Both the position numbers and the translations under genes were made by a program. This document shows positions 15,346 through 24,952 of a stretch of DNA of 64,000 nucleotides, piece after piece. The stretch spans positions 51,493 through 115,492 of the forward strand of contig JAWUXZ010000017.1 of the NCBI GenBank assembly GCA_034111085.1. The letters are read 5' to 3'. Each line of letters begins with the position of its first letter. Positions within the stretch are counted from its first letter, which is position 1. The DNA comes from Dinoroseobacter sp034111085 (lineage in GTDB: Bacteria; Pseudomonadota; Alphaproteobacteria; Rhodobacterales; Rhodobacteraceae). The notes beneath the pieces are model-generated. The model saw only the letters and a list, made by a program, of their open reading frames with translations. It did not search any database and was not told where the DNA came from.

Positions 15346-15725
15346 TATGCTTGCTCCTCAATCTGACGCACCAAGATGGTCAATTCTGCGAACGGCTTGC
15401 TGATCTTACCGAACCGGCCACGCGCCCGAGGACGACCGCGCTTGAGGGTCAAGTTCTTGCCGACATAAGCTTCGGCGACGATCAGCTCGTCTACGTCGAG
15501 GTTGTGATTGTTCTCTGCATTGGCAATCGCCGACTGCAGACACTTTTTCACGTCACCCGAGATCCGCTTCTTCGAGAAGGTCAGGTCAGCCAGCGCCTTT
15601 TCGACCGACTTGCCACGGATCAAGCCCGCAACCAAGTTCAGCTTCTGAGGGCTGATGCGCAACATGCGCAGCTTTGCCATTGCTTCGTTATCCGCCACGC
15701 GGCGGGGATTCTTATCCTTACCCAT
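15345..15725 (-). CDS. rplV: 50S ribosomal protein L22
   Basis: A 126-residue protein with the Rhodobacterales-style amino terminus MGKDKNPRRVADNEAMAKLRML. The conserved carboxy loop region, LTLKRGRPRARGRFGKISKP, extends into the exit tunnel and is the macrolide-related hairpin. It is 3 bp after rpsS and shares one base with rpsC. Confidence 0.97.
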   Translation of the reverse strand: MGKDKNPRRVADNEAMAKLRMLRISPQKLNLVAGLIRGKSVEKALADLTFSKKRISGDVKKCLQSAIANAENNHNLDVDELIVAEAYVGKNLTLKRGRPRARGRFGKISKPFAELTILVRQIEEQA

Positions 15726-15728
15726 GGC

Positions 15729-16007
15729 TTATTTCCTTTTGGCTTTTTTGTCCGCCGCGTGCCCGTAATAGGTGCGCGTTGGCGAAAATTCCCCGAACTT
15801 CTGACCGATCATATCTTCGGTGACGTTCACAGGGATGTGCTTGCGGCCGTTGTAGACGCCAAAAGTGAGGCCCACAAACTGCGGCAGGATGGTAGAGCGG
15901 CGCGACCAGATCTTAATGACCTCTTTGCGGCCCGACTCGCGGGTTTTTTCGGCCTTCTTGAGGACATAAGAGTCGACAAAAGGACCTTTCCAGACAGAAC
16001 GCGACAT
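15729..16007 (-). CDS. rpsS: 30S ribosomal protein S19
   Basis: A 92-residue protein starting MSRSVWKGPFVDSYVLKKAE, with the signature HIPVNVTEDMIGQKFGEFSPTR. It binds 16S rRNA in the head together with S13. It is 3 bp after rplB. Confidence 0.97.
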   Translation of the reverse strand: MSRSVWKGPFVDSYVLKKAEKTRESGRKEVIKIWSRRSTILPQFVGLTFGVYNGRKHIPVNVTEDMIGQKFGEFSPTRTYYGHAADKKAKRK

Positions 16008-16010
16008 CTA

Positions 16011-16853
16011 CTAGCGCCCCTTCTTCTTGGCGTGACGCGAGCGGATGATCAGCTTGCTAGACGCTTTGTTCTTGTTCCGAGTGCGTGCACCCTTTGTCGG
16101 CTTGCCCCAAGGGGTAACCGGGTGACGTCCACCAGACGTACGACCTTCACCACCACCATGGGGGTGATCGACGGGGTTCATCACAACACCACGCACAGAC
16201 GGGCGAATGCCCTTGTGACGGTTGCGACCCGCTTTACCGAGGTTCTGGTTCGAGTTGTCCGGGTTCGACACAGCACCGACCGTGGCCATGCATTCCTGCC
16301 GGACCAGACGAAGCTCGCCCGAGGACAAGCGAATCTGTGCGTAGCCCCCATCACGACCCACGAACTGAGCATAGGTGCCTGCAGCGCGTGCGATCTGGCC
16401 GCCCTTGCCTGGCTTAAGCTCAATGTTGTGGATGATTGTGCCGATCGGCAGGCCCGAGAAGGGCATTGCGTTTCCGGGCTTGATGTCGGCCTTCGCGGAC
16501 GAAACTACCTTGTCGCCAATGGCGAGGCGTTGCGGCGCGAGGATATAAGATTGTGTGCCATCTTCGTACTGGATCAGTGCGATAAAGGCGGTCCGGTTCG
16601 GGTCATACTCGATACGAGCGACCACGGCGGACATGTCCATCTTGGTACGCTTGAAATCGACGATACGGTACAGACGCTTAGCGCCTCCACCTTTACGACG
16701 CATCGTGATCCGTCCGGTATTGTTCCGGCCACCGTTCTTGGTCAAACCCTCAGTGAGGGACTTGACCGGGCGGCCTTTCCAAAGCTCCGAACGGTCGATC
16801 AGCACCAGCCCGCGCTGGCCCGGCGTCGTCGGCTTATACGACTTGAGTGCCAT
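16011..16853 (-). CDS. rplB: 50S ribosomal protein L2
   Basis: A 280-residue protein of the peptidyl-transferase neighbourhood. MALKSYKPTTPGQRG is the conserved start. The catalytic-region signature VMNPVDHPHGGGEGRTSGGRHPVTPWG includes the invariant histidine (HPHGGG). It normally follows rplW directly, but here 905 bp, holding a terminator, an unrelated gene, a promoter and a hairpin-rich leader, separate the two. Confidence 0.98.
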   Translation of the reverse strand: MALKSYKPTTPGQRGLVLIDRSELWKGRPVKSLTEGLTKNGGRNNTGRITMRRKGGGAKRLYRIVDFKRTKMDMSAVVARIEYDPNRTAFIALIQYEDGTQSYILAPQRLAIGDKVVSSAKADIKPGNAMPFSGLPIGTIIHNIELKPGKGGQIARAAGTYAQFVGRDGGYAQIRLSSGELRLVRQECMATVGAVSNPDNSNQNLGKAGRNRHKGIRPSVRGVVMNPVDHPHGGGEGRTSGGRHPVTPWGKPTKGARTRNKNKASSKLIIRSRHAKKKGR

Positions 16854-16877
16854 GCTTTCTGTCTTCCGTTGCTTTGC

Positions 16878-16990
16878 GGGGTCTTGAGACCCCTGTCTGT
16901 TTTAAGGGCCCCGAAGGTCCCCGGTTTGGTCGGTGGGATTACTCCCGCCTTTTGTGTCGGTTGTTTGGAGGGGCTCACCCCACCGCCTAG
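16878..16990 (-). promoter_or_regulatory. Hairpin-rich leader of the rplB unit
   Basis: The minus-strand leader can form several GC hairpins in series: GGTGGGG/CCCC-type near 16965-16985, GGCGGGA/TCCCACC near 16941-16959, one in the CCGGGGACCTTCGGGG region near 16908-16925, and a perfect GGGGTC-TCAA-GACCCC at 16878-16893, about 25 nt before the rplB ATG. This resembles an autoregulatory leader for a ribosomal protein. It is not a family I can name. Confidence 0.4.
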
Positions 16991-16995
16991 CCAAC

Positions 16996-17028
16996 AAAAA
17001 CACAGCCCCAGACGAATCCGGGGCGTGT
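16996..17028 (-). terminator. Terminator-like hairpin after the inserted gene, upstream of rplB
   Basis: Minus-strand ACACGCCCC (17020-17028) pairs with GGGGC-T-GTGT (17000-17009) with a single bulged T, followed by TTTTTG. It should end transcripts of the gene at 17063-17527. It also lies only a few bases after the predicted rplB start site, where it could not act as a normal terminator for that promoter. Confidence 0.7.
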
Positions 17029-17037
17029 TGATGGGGT

Positions 17038-17066
17038 CTGATATGAGGGAGAGGGGGTGGGGTCAA
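17038..17066 (-). promoter_or_regulatory. Promoter of the rplB-rplP unit
   Basis: Minus-strand TTGACC (17061-17066), 17 bp, TATCAG (17038-17043). The -35 overlaps the stop codon of the inserted gene (17063). The pyrimidine-rich spacer resembles that of the rpsL and rplO promoters. Confidence 0.55.
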
Positions 17067-17527
17067 GGGGCGAGCGCCCTGAGCGTCTCTTGGCAAAGAA
17101 ATAAGACGTCATGCAGCGTGCCGTCCGGTGTTTTAACACAAACTACATCCGCCATATCTCCAAACGAACTACCATCTGAAAAGTAACTTCCATCACGAAA
17201 TGCGACGCCTTTACCAACCTCAAGGTGCTCTGCTCTCAAGCCAATAAGGGCCTTGTCAGCGTGGCGCGTTAGCTCAACATGTTTTGCAGAGTTTGCGATC
17301 CCGCCAATTACTTGGAAATGAGGCGCACGCTTTGAGAGCTCCTTAGTCACCTCGCTAATGCGTTTTTCTTCAGAGTGCGCGACAACGTCGGCGTAGTGAT
17401 AGATGATTATGCAACAGGCGATCGCCAAGTCATACGCTTTTGGTTCGGCTTCGAACCGGGCCAAAAGCGGCCCCGCCAACTCGTGTAGATAGACATCGGG
17501 TACTGAAAACGCCAACTTTTTTCCCAC
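17063..17527 (-). CDS. Uncharacterised protein inserted between rplW and rplB (154 aa)
   Basis: The frame starts at a GTG at 17527, the first possible start after an in-frame stop, without a clear ribosome-binding site. The 154-residue product is soluble and mostly helical in its first 110 residues. The segment IIYHYADVVAHS, then IGGIANSAKHVELTR, recalls the helix-H-x-D and KH pattern of small HEPN-like proteins, but I do not claim that fold. Codon use is AT-richer than in the ribosomal genes on both sides. Terminators lie on each side of it, so it forms an isolated cassette. Confidence 0.65.
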   Translation of the reverse strand: MGKKLAFSVPDVYLHELAGPLLARFEAEPKAYDLAIACCIIIYHYADVVAHSEEKRISEVTKELSKRAPHFQVIGGIANSAKHVELTRHADKALIGLRAEHLEVGKGVAFRDGSYFSDGSSFGDMADVVCVKTPDGTLHDVLFLCQETLRALAP

Positions 17528-17695
17528 TTTGGTTCAAGCAACCATTCTAAAGATGCAGCTCCACATCCATGCTCTAGTGCAGCACACGCATAAGCTCGAT
17601 CCCGACGTCGCCGCTCGCGACATAGACGTGTTCTTGCGATTTGAAGTCTCCGAGACCGTCTGCGCCAAATATTGATATACTCGATGCAATGCGCA

Positions 17696-17731
17696 AGCAA
17701 AAACCCCGACCGCATCTCTGCAGCCGGGGCT
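17696..17731 (-). terminator. Intrinsic terminator after rplW
   Basis: Minus-strand AGCCCCG (17725-17731) pairs with CGGGGTT (17702-17708), followed by TTTTTGCTT. It is 28 bp past the rplW stop and resembles the terminators after rplP and rpmD in layout. Confidence 0.75.
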
Positions 17732-17758
17732 CTTAATCTCTAGCGATGTAGCGAGGCT

Positions 17759-18055
17759 TTACAGCCCGGTGCTCACATCAATGGTGTTGCCCTCTTCGAG
17801 CGTTACATACGCCTTCTTGACGTTCTTACGCTTGCCGAGCTGACCACGGAAACGCTTCACCTTACCTTTGGTGATCGTCGTGTTCACGGCCTTAACCTTG
17901 ACACCAAAGAGGGTCTCAACCGCCTCTTTGATCCCTGGCTTGTTAGCGTCGATCGCCACCTCAAAGACCACTGCGCCGTTCTCGGACGCCATGGTGGCTT
18001 TTTCGGTGATGATCGGCTTGCGGATCACATCGTAGTGCTGTGGTTTGGTGCTCAT
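17759..18055 (-). CDS. rplW: 50S ribosomal protein L23
   Basis: A 98-residue protein, MSTKPQHYDVIRKPIITEKATMASENGAVVFEV, with the conserved GVKVKAVNT region. It forms the docking site for SRP and trigger factor at the tunnel exit. It overlaps rplD by 4 bp. A terminator follows, ending the rpsL-to-rplW unit. Confidence 0.97.
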   Translation of the reverse strand: MSTKPQHYDVIRKPIITEKATMASENGAVVFEVAIDANKPGIKEAVETLFGVKVKAVNTTITKGKVKRFRGQLGKRKNVKKAYVTLEEGNTIDVSTGL

Positions 18056-18669
18056 TTCAGACGCGCCTCCAGCGCTTCGACACCCGCTTTGGTCAGCACG
18101 AGCGTGTCGCGCTTGAGGATGTCATAGACGTTTGCGCCCATGCTTGGCAGGATATCGAGGCCAGTGATGTTGGCGGCTGCCTTGGCGAAGTTTGCGTTCA
18201 CCTCGGCACCGTCGATCACAAGCGCGCGCTTCCAGCCCATGGACTTCACGATCTTCGCCAGCTCAGCGGTTTTACCCGTAGATGTGGCACCATCGATGAT
18301 CACAAGCTCACCCGCCTTCAGCTTAGCGCTGAGAGCATGGCAAAGACCGAGCTTGCGGAACTTCTTGGTCAGATCATGTGCGTGGCTGCGTGGCGTTGGA
18401 CCCTTGTAGATACCACCACCGCGGAAGATCGGAGCAGAGCGAGCGCCGTGGCGTGCGCCGCCGGTACCCTTCTGGCGATAGATCTTCTTGGTCGAATAGT
18501 TGACCTCACGGCGTGTCTTCACCTTGTGCGTGCCAGCTTGCGCCTTGTTACGCTGCCAGCGAACAACGCGGTGCAGGATGTCGGCGCGCGGCTCAAGACC
18601 AAACAGCGCCTCATCCAGATCGAGAGACCCGGCTGCGGACCCGTCGAGATTGATTACGTCGGCTTTCAT
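18052..18669 (-). CDS. rplD: 50S ribosomal protein L4
   Basis: A 205-residue protein whose extended tunnel-lining loop is visible as KIYRQKGTGGARHGARSAPIFRGGG. In E. coli L4 represses its own operon through the S10 leader; no evidence for that is visible here. It overlaps rplC (18666-18669) and rplW (18052-18055) by 4 bp each. Confidence 0.97.
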   Translation of the reverse strand: MKADVINLDGSAAGSLDLDEALFGLEPRADILHRVVRWQRNKAQAGTHKVKTRREVNYSTKKIYRQKGTGGARHGARSAPIFRGGGIYKGPTPRSHAHDLTKKFRKLGLCHALSAKLKAGELVIIDGATSTGKTAELAKIVKSMGWKRALVIDGAEVNANFAKAAANITGLDILPSMGANVYDILKRDTLVLTKAGVEALEARLK

Positions 18670-19397
18670 TCTTCCGCTCCCTCAGCAGGGGCCACGACAG
18701 GAGCTTCAACCGGTGCAGCAGCTGAGGACTTAAGCCCAGCAGGCATCGGCAACCCATCGGGCATCTTCTTCTTAACGGCGTCTTTGACAGTAACCCATCC
18801 GCCCTTCGATCCCGGAACAGCGCCCTTGATCATGATCAGGCCACGGTCGGCATCAGTCTTAACGACCTCAAGGTTCTGGGTGGTGACACGAGCAGCGCCC
18901 ATGTGACCGGCCATCTTCTTACCTTTGAAGACTTTACCCGGATCCTGACACTGACCAGTCGAGCCGTGCGAACGGTGCGAAACAGACACACCGTGCGTCG
19001 CCCGAAGACCACTAAAGTTGTGCCGCTTCATCGCACCAGCAAAACCCTTACCGATGGAGGTGCCGGACACGTCAACTTTCTGGCCCTCAAGGAAGTGCTC
19101 GGCGGAGATTTCCGCGCCGACTTCGATCAGGTTCTCAGGGGTGACGCGGAATTCAGCAACCTTACGCTTCGGCTCTACATTAGCGATGGCGAAGTGCCCC
19201 CGCATAGCTTTGCTGACGCGCTTGACTTTGGCTGTGCCGGTGCCGAGCTGAACTGCGGTATAACCGTCACGATCAGCAGTACGCTGATCGACGACTTGCA
19301 GGTTGTCGAGTTGAAGTACGGTCACAGGAATCTGCTTGCCGTCTTCCATGAACAGACGGGTCATGCCCATCTTCTTTGCGATAACGCCAGAGCGCAT
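18666..19397 (-). CDS. rplC: 50S ribosomal protein L3
   Basis: A 243-residue protein, MRSGVIAKKMGMTRLFMEDGKQIPVTVLQ. The core segment GFAGAMKRHNFSGLRATHGVSVSHRSHGSTGQCQDPGKVFKGKKMAGHMG contains the central loop that reaches the peptidyl-transferase centre. About 30 alanine/proline/glutamate-rich residues extend the carboxy end, as in related alphaproteobacteria. It is 14 bp after rpsJ and overlaps rplD by 4 bp. Confidence 0.97.
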   Translation of the reverse strand: MRSGVIAKKMGMTRLFMEDGKQIPVTVLQLDNLQVVDQRTADRDGYTAVQLGTGTAKVKRVSKAMRGHFAIANVEPKRKVAEFRVTPENLIEVGAEISAEHFLEGQKVDVSGTSIGKGFAGAMKRHNFSGLRATHGVSVSHRSHGSTGQCQDPGKVFKGKKMAGHMGAARVTTQNLEVVKTDADRGLIMIKGAVPGSKGGWVTVKDAVKKKMPDGLPMPAGLKSSAAAPVEAPVVAPAEGAEE

Positions 19398-19411
19398 AAT
19401 CTATGCCCCCC

Positions 19412-19726
19412 TTAGACTGAAATCTGGACGTCAACACCAGCCGCAAGGTCGAGCTTCATCAGCGCGTCCACGGTTTGGGGTGTTGGGTCAACGATGTCGA
19501 GCAAGCGCTTATGCGTGCGGATTTCCCACTGGTCGCGCGACTTCTTGTCGACGTGCGGACCGCGCAGAACGGTGAACTTCTCGATCTTATTCGGCAGCGG
19601 GATGGGACCGCGCACGGTGGCACCGGTCCGCTTAGCCGTATTCACGATTTCTTTGGTGCTTGCGTCAAGCACGCGGAAATCGAAGGCTTTCAGCCGGATG
19701 CGGATGTTCTGGCTTTGGATGGCCAT
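19412..19726 (-). CDS. rpsJ: 30S ribosomal protein S10
   Basis: A 104-residue protein, MAIQSQNIRIRLKAFDFRVLD, with the S10 signature RGPIPLPNKIEKFTVLRGPHVDKKSRDQWEIRTHKR. It is also the NusE antitermination factor that binds NusB. It lies 128 bp after tuf. The spacer between them has no clear independent promoter. Confidence 0.98.
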   Translation of the reverse strand: MAIQSQNIRIRLKAFDFRVLDASTKEIVNTAKRTGATVRGPIPLPNKIEKFTVLRGPHVDKKSRDQWEIRTHKRLLDIVDPTPQTVDALMKLDLAAGVDVQISV

Positions 19727-19854
19727 TATCTTATCCCCTTCAAGGGCTTGAGACTTGAGAGGAGGAGGAACGCGTATCGCCCCCCCTCATCAAATCTTGT
19801 TTTCTTGGCGAAGCGGCGGACCGCATCGCAAATATTCCAGAGCGTCAGACGCTA

Positions 19855-21030
<1,176 letters not shown>

Positions 21031-21114
21031 GATGGCCTCCTTATCGAAACTGGGTAGCGAGGTAGCCCCCGCTCTACTTGTGGTGGGTAGGGCGAGGTGC
21101 TCCCCGCCGTCCCG

Positions 21115-23235
21115 TTATGCGTATTTGGATTGAATCTCTTCTGAGATCGCCTGCGGTACTGGGTCGTAATGGTCGAACTGCATCGTAAACTGCGCGCGGC
21201 CCGAAGACATGGAACGCAGGGTGTTGATGTAGCCGAACATGTTGGCCAGCGGCACGAATGCTTGAATTGCAATCGCATTACCGCGGGCTTCCTGACCGGT
21301 CACTTGGCCACGACGTGAAGTCAGATCGCCAATGATGCCGCCCGTATAATCCTCGGGCGTAATCACTTCGACCTTCATCACGGGCTCAAGCAATTTAGCT
21401 CCGGCTTTGCGCATACCTTCGCGCATACCCATGCGGCCTGCGATTTCAAACGCCAGAACGCTGGAGTCCACATCGTGGAACTTACCGTCGACCAGAGCAA
21501 CTTTGAAGTCGATGACCGGGAAGCCTGCCAGAGGACCGGAGTCCATAACCGACCGAATACCCTTTTCGACGCCTGGGATGAAGTCCTTAGGAACCGCACC
21601 ACCAACAACCTTGCTCTCGAACGAGTAGCCTTCGCCCGCAGCTGTCGGCGAGATGATCAGCTTCACTTCTGCGAACTGACCAGATCCACCCGACTGCTTC
21701 TTGTGGGTATATGTATGCTCAACCTCGCGGCTGATTGTCTCGCGGTAAGCCACTTGTGGCGCGCCGATATTGGCTTCCACTTTGAACTCGCGCTTCAGCC
21801 GGTCGACCAGAATGTCGAGGTGAAGTTCGCCCATGCCCTTCATGATGGTCTGACCAGATTCCAGGTCAGTTTCCACGCGGAAGGATGGGTCTTCGGCTGC
21901 AAGACGCTGAAGGCCCAGCGACATCTTCTCTTGGTCAGCCTTAGTTTTAGGCTCGACCGCGATCTCGATGACGGGATCAGGGAAGGTCATCGTTTCCAGG
22001 ATAACCGGATCGGCGACAGACGACAGCGTATCCCCAGTCGTGGTGTCTTTCAGACCCGCAAGCGCAATGATGTCACCCGCGAATGCTTCGGTGATTTCTT
22101 CGCGGTTGTTAGAGTGCATCATCATCATACGACCGACGCGCTCTTTACGACCCTTGGTGGAGTTCAAAAGCGTATCGCCCTTGTTCAACACGCCGGAATA
22201 GATCCGGGTAAAGGTCAGCGAGCCCACAAATGGGTCGTTCATGATTTTGAATGCAAGGCCTGCAAACGGCATCTCGTCGTCAGCGCGGCGCGGAATATCA
22301 CGTGTTTCCGTTTCGTCACCGGGGCGGAAGCCCATGTAATCAACAACATCCACCGGGCTTGGCAGATAATCGATTACAGCGTTGAGCAGCGGCTGAACGC
22401 CTTTGTTCTTGAACGCAGAACCACACAGGACGGGGATGAACTTAATCGCCAGCGTACCCTTGCGGATCAGCGAGCGCAGCTCGTCAACGGAAGGCTCAGC
22501 GCCGTCCATCAGGTAGGTTTCCATCGCGTCATCGTCCATCTCGACCGCGATCTCGATGAGGTTGGCGCGCCATTCGTTGGCAAGCTCTTTCAGCTCAGCG
22601 CGAATAGGACGTTTTTCCCAAGTGGCGCCGAGGTCTTCACCGGCCCAAACCCACTCTTCCATGGTCACGAGGTCAATCAGGCCCTCAAGCTCGGTCTCAG
22701 CCCCGATTGGGATCTGAATAGGAGCAGGCGTCGCACCAGTGCGGTCTTTGATCATGTGAACGCAGTTGAAGAAGTCCGCGCCGATCTTGTCCATCTTGTT
22801 GACGAACACGATACGCGGAACCTTATAGCGATCCGCCTGACGCCAGACTGTTTCTGTCTGTGGCTCAACACCAGCGTTGGCGTCCAGCACAGCAACAGCG
22901 CCATCGAGAACTGCCAAGGAACGCTCGACTTCAATAGTGAAGTCCACGTGCCCGGGCGTGTCGATGATGTTCATGCGGTGCTTGGAGGTGTCCGGTGTGG
23001 ACCCATCCTCAGTCCGCTCCCAGAACGTCGTGGTCGCAGCAGACGTGATCGTGATGCCACGTTCCTGCTCCTGCTCCATCCAGTCCATGGTTGCAGCACC
23101 ATCGTGCACTTCGCCAAGGTTATGCGACTTGCCGGTGTAATACAGAATACGCTCCGAGCAGGTGGTCTTACCTGCATCGATATGCGCCATGATGCCAAAG
23201 TTGCGGTAGCGGTCTAGCGGAAAGTCGCGGGCCAT
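21115..23235 (-). CDS. fusA: Translation elongation factor G
   Basis: A 706-residue translocase GTPase. The P-loop is AHIDAGKTT, switch I EQERGITIT and G3 DTPGHVDF, with NKMD for guanine specificity. Domain IV has VAYRETI and the region DVDSSVLAFEIAGRMG. The canonical position is between rpsG (39 bp) and tuf (84 bp). Confidence 0.98.
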   Translation of the reverse strand: MARDFPLDRYRNFGIMAHIDAGKTTCSERILYYTGKSHNLGEVHDGAATMDWMEQEQERGITITSAATTTFWERTEDGSTPDTSKHRMNIIDTPGHVDFTIEVERSLAVLDGAVAVLDANAGVEPQTETVWRQADRYKVPRIVFVNKMDKIGADFFNCVHMIKDRTGATPAPIQIPIGAETELEGLIDLVTMEEWVWAGEDLGATWEKRPIRAELKELANEWRANLIEIAVEMDDDAMETYLMDGAEPSVDELRSLIRKGTLAIKFIPVLCGSAFKNKGVQPLLNAVIDYLPSPVDVVDYMGFRPGDETETRDIPRRADDEMPFAGLAFKIMNDPFVGSLTFTRIYSGVLNKGDTLLNSTKGRKERVGRMMMMHSNNREEITEAFAGDIIALAGLKDTTTGDTLSSVADPVILETMTFPDPVIEIAVEPKTKADQEKMSLGLQRLAAEDPSFRVETDLESGQTIMKGMGELHLDILVDRLKREFKVEANIGAPQVAYRETISREVEHTYTHKKQSGGSGQFAEVKLIISPTAAGEGYSFESKVVGGAVPKDFIPGVEKGIRSVMDSGPLAGFPVIDFKVALVDGKFHDVDSSVLAFEIAGRMGMREGMRKAGAKLLEPVMKVEVITPEDYTGGIIGDLTSRRGQVTGQEARGNAIAIQAFVPLANMFGYINTLRSMSSGRAQFTMQFDHYDPVPQAISEEIQSKYA

Positions 23236-23274
23236 TGGTTCGGTCCTAGGCTTAAGGGAGAATAGGGAGGAAGG

Positions 23275-23745
23275 TTACCAGCGGTAGTGGCTGAAAGCTT
23301 TGTTGGCTTCGGCCATTTTGTGGGTGTCTTCGCGCTTTTTCACGGCAGTACCGCGAGATTGCACGGCGTCAACGAGCTCGCCCGCTAGACGCTCTTCCAT
23401 GGTGTTTTCGTTACGCTTGCGCGACGCGTTGATCAGCCAGCGGATTGCCAGGGCTTCACGACGCTCAGGACGCACTTCGACGGGCCCCTGATAAGTAGCA
23501 CCACCCACACGACGTGAACGGACTTCCATTGCAGGCTTCACGTTTTCGAGCGCCTCGTGGAACACTTCGATAGGCGCGCGCTTTAGCTTGCCCTCGACGC
23601 GCTCCATTGCGCTGTAAACGATGCGTTCGGCGGCAGATTTTTTGCCGTCGATCATCAGGTTATTCATGAACTTTGTCAGAATCCGATCACCAAATTTGGC
23701 GTCGGGAAGGACTTCGCGTTTTTCAGCGGCGTGGCGGCGAGACAT
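23275..23745 (-). CDS. rpsG: 30S ribosomal protein S7
   Basis: A 156-residue protein, MSRRHAAEKREVLPDAKFGD, with the conserved KFMNNLMIDGKKSAAERIVY and the carboxy end KMAEANKAFSHYRW. It nucleates assembly of the 30S head. It lies 12 bp after rpsL. Confidence 0.98.
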   Translation of the reverse strand: MSRRHAAEKREVLPDAKFGDRILTKFMNNLMIDGKKSAAERIVYSAMERVEGKLKRAPIEVFHEALENVKPAMEVRSRRVGGATYQGPVEVRPERREALAIRWLINASRKRNENTMEERLAGELVDAVQSRGTAVKKREDTHKMAEANKAFSHYRW

Positions 23746-23757
23746 CTATATACCCTC

Positions 23758-24129
23758 TTATTTCGGACGCTTGGCGCCGTATTTGGAACGACGCTGCTTG
23801 CGGTCTTTAACGCCCTGAGTATCCAGAACACCGCGCAGGATGTGGTAACGCACACCGGGAAGGTCTTTTACGCGACCGCCACGGATCAGGACCACAGAGT
23901 GCTCCTGAAGGTTGTGACTTTCACCACCAATGTAGCTGCTCACTTCAAAGCCGTTCGAAAGGCGCACTTTGGCAACCTTACGCATAGCCGAGTTCGGCTT
24001 CTTCGGTGTCGTTGTATAGACGCGTGTACACACGCCACGCTTCTGCGGGCAGGACTCAAGGTGCAGCGATTTAGAGCGCTTCACTTTGGGCTGCCGCGGT
24101 TTGCGTATCAGCTGTTGGATCGTCGGCAT
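23758..24129 (-). CDS. rpsL: 30S ribosomal protein S12
   Basis: A 123-residue decoding-site protein, MPTIQQLIRKPRQPKVKRSKS. The loops linked to streptomycin resistance look wild type: Lys in TTPKKPNSAMRKV, and the VKDLPGVRYHILRG segment with its usual Lys. It heads the str unit rpsL-rpsG-fusA-tuf and is preceded by the promoter at 24337-24365. Confidence 0.98.
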   Translation of the reverse strand: MPTIQQLIRKPRQPKVKRSKSLHLESCPQKRGVCTRVYTTTPKKPNSAMRKVAKVRLSNGFEVSSYIGGESHNLQEHSVVLIRGGRVKDLPGVRYHILRGVLDTQGVKDRKQRRSKYGAKRPK

Positions 24130-24499
24130 TCGGTTCCCCGTCTTAGCTCATTCATTTCAACGCGCCTTCATTTGCTAGGGTTGAGACCCACGCATAGCGC
24201 AAAACCGCATACGATCCCTTGTTTGCGGGATCGACGCGGTGGAATTCCAGAGGATCGAGGCATACGCCCGGATCGTGACCACTTCAATTGTGCGAACCGG
24301 TCAAATATCCTAACGGATCATGACCGAATGGCGCGCGGTATAGGAGGAGTCGGAAGGGCTGTCAACAGCCGCCGAGGTGATCTGCCCCCTTGAGGCGCCC
24401 CCCCCGATCGGCTTCAGGGCAACCCCATGACTTGTCTGTGGTCAAAATGATCAATCCCAACCATGATAGTGACTTAACCAAACATCTAGGCGGCTCAAC
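24130..24499. other. Intergenic region between divergent rpsL and the zinc-protease-like gene
   Basis: This 370-bp gap contains the strong rpsL promoter at 24337-24365 and therefore a long rpsL leader of about 200 nt. A perfect 6-bp repeat, GGGATC/GATCCC, flanks the CTTGTTTGC loop near 24212-24232. I see no ORF and no clear promoter for the plus-strand gene at 24500. Confidence 0.5.
24337..24365 (-). promoter_or_regulatory. Promoter of the str operon (rpsL)
   Basis: Minus-strand TTGACA (24360-24365), a perfect -35, 17 bp, then TATACC (24337-24342). It is the strongest promoter match in the ribosomal region. Confidence 0.8.
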
Positions 24500-24952
24500 A
24501 TGCTTTTCATCGGCTGGGAGGAACATGTGGACCTCCCCCTTCTTGGCCTCACCAATCTGCGCGCGAAAATCGACACCGGCGCGCGGACCTCAGCCCTGCA
24601 CGCCACTAACATCGAAACCCTGACAAAGGACGGTGTAGAGACGGTGCGGTTCCACACTTTCTTTAATGACGACGCACATGATAATGTAGTTGAAAGCCCA
24701 ATCCATGATCGCCGCGAGATCACCAACACCAGCGGCGTACCCGAAGAGCGCTTCGTCATCCGCACAAAGTTCCGTATCGACGGCAAGCTCTGGCGGATTG
24801 ATTTGTCGCTCGCTGACCGCAGCGGCATGAGCTTTCGGATGATCGTCGGGCGCACCGCTCTGCGGCGTCACAAGATCGCGGTACTTCCGGGCCAGCGAAA
24901 CCTGACATCCAACCCCACAGTGGAAAAGCCTCAGAAAAGGATCCAGAAATGA
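24500..24952 (+). CDS. RimB-like ATP-dependent zinc protease/retropepsin-like protein
   Basis: A 150-residue protein. IDTGARTSALHA at residues 24-35 is the active-site-like signature of the Zn_protease/RimB family (aspartyl-protease-like DTGA), followed by the family segment MIVGRTALRR. Known family members partner RimK in S6 tail metabolism. Its stop overlaps the rimK ATG by 4 bp, so the two are coupled. The name zinc protease is historical, as the sequence looks retropepsin-like. The exact activity here is inferred from context. Confidence 0.82.
   Translation: MLFIGWEEHVDLPLLGLTNLRAKIDTGARTSALHATNIETLTKDGVETVRFHTFFNDDAHDNVVESPIHDRREITNTSGVPEERFVIRTKFRIDGKLWRIDLSLADRSGMSFRMIVGRTALRRHKIAVLPGQRNLTSNPTVEKPQKRIQK

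Noticed and set aside
15351..17186. A very long plus-strand open frame opposite rplV, rpsS and rplB
   Set aside because: It is antisense to certain ribosomal genes; such frames are common by-products of GC-rich coding DNA and show no domain.
19727..19854. Possible independent promoter and terminator between tuf and rpsJ
   Set aside because: The AGCGTC/GACGCT stem has only a one-base loop and no T-run, and no 17-bp-spaced promoter was found.
21475..23217. Long plus-strand open frame opposite fusA
   Set aside because: The EF-G gene on the other strand is certain; the antisense product has no recognisable motif.
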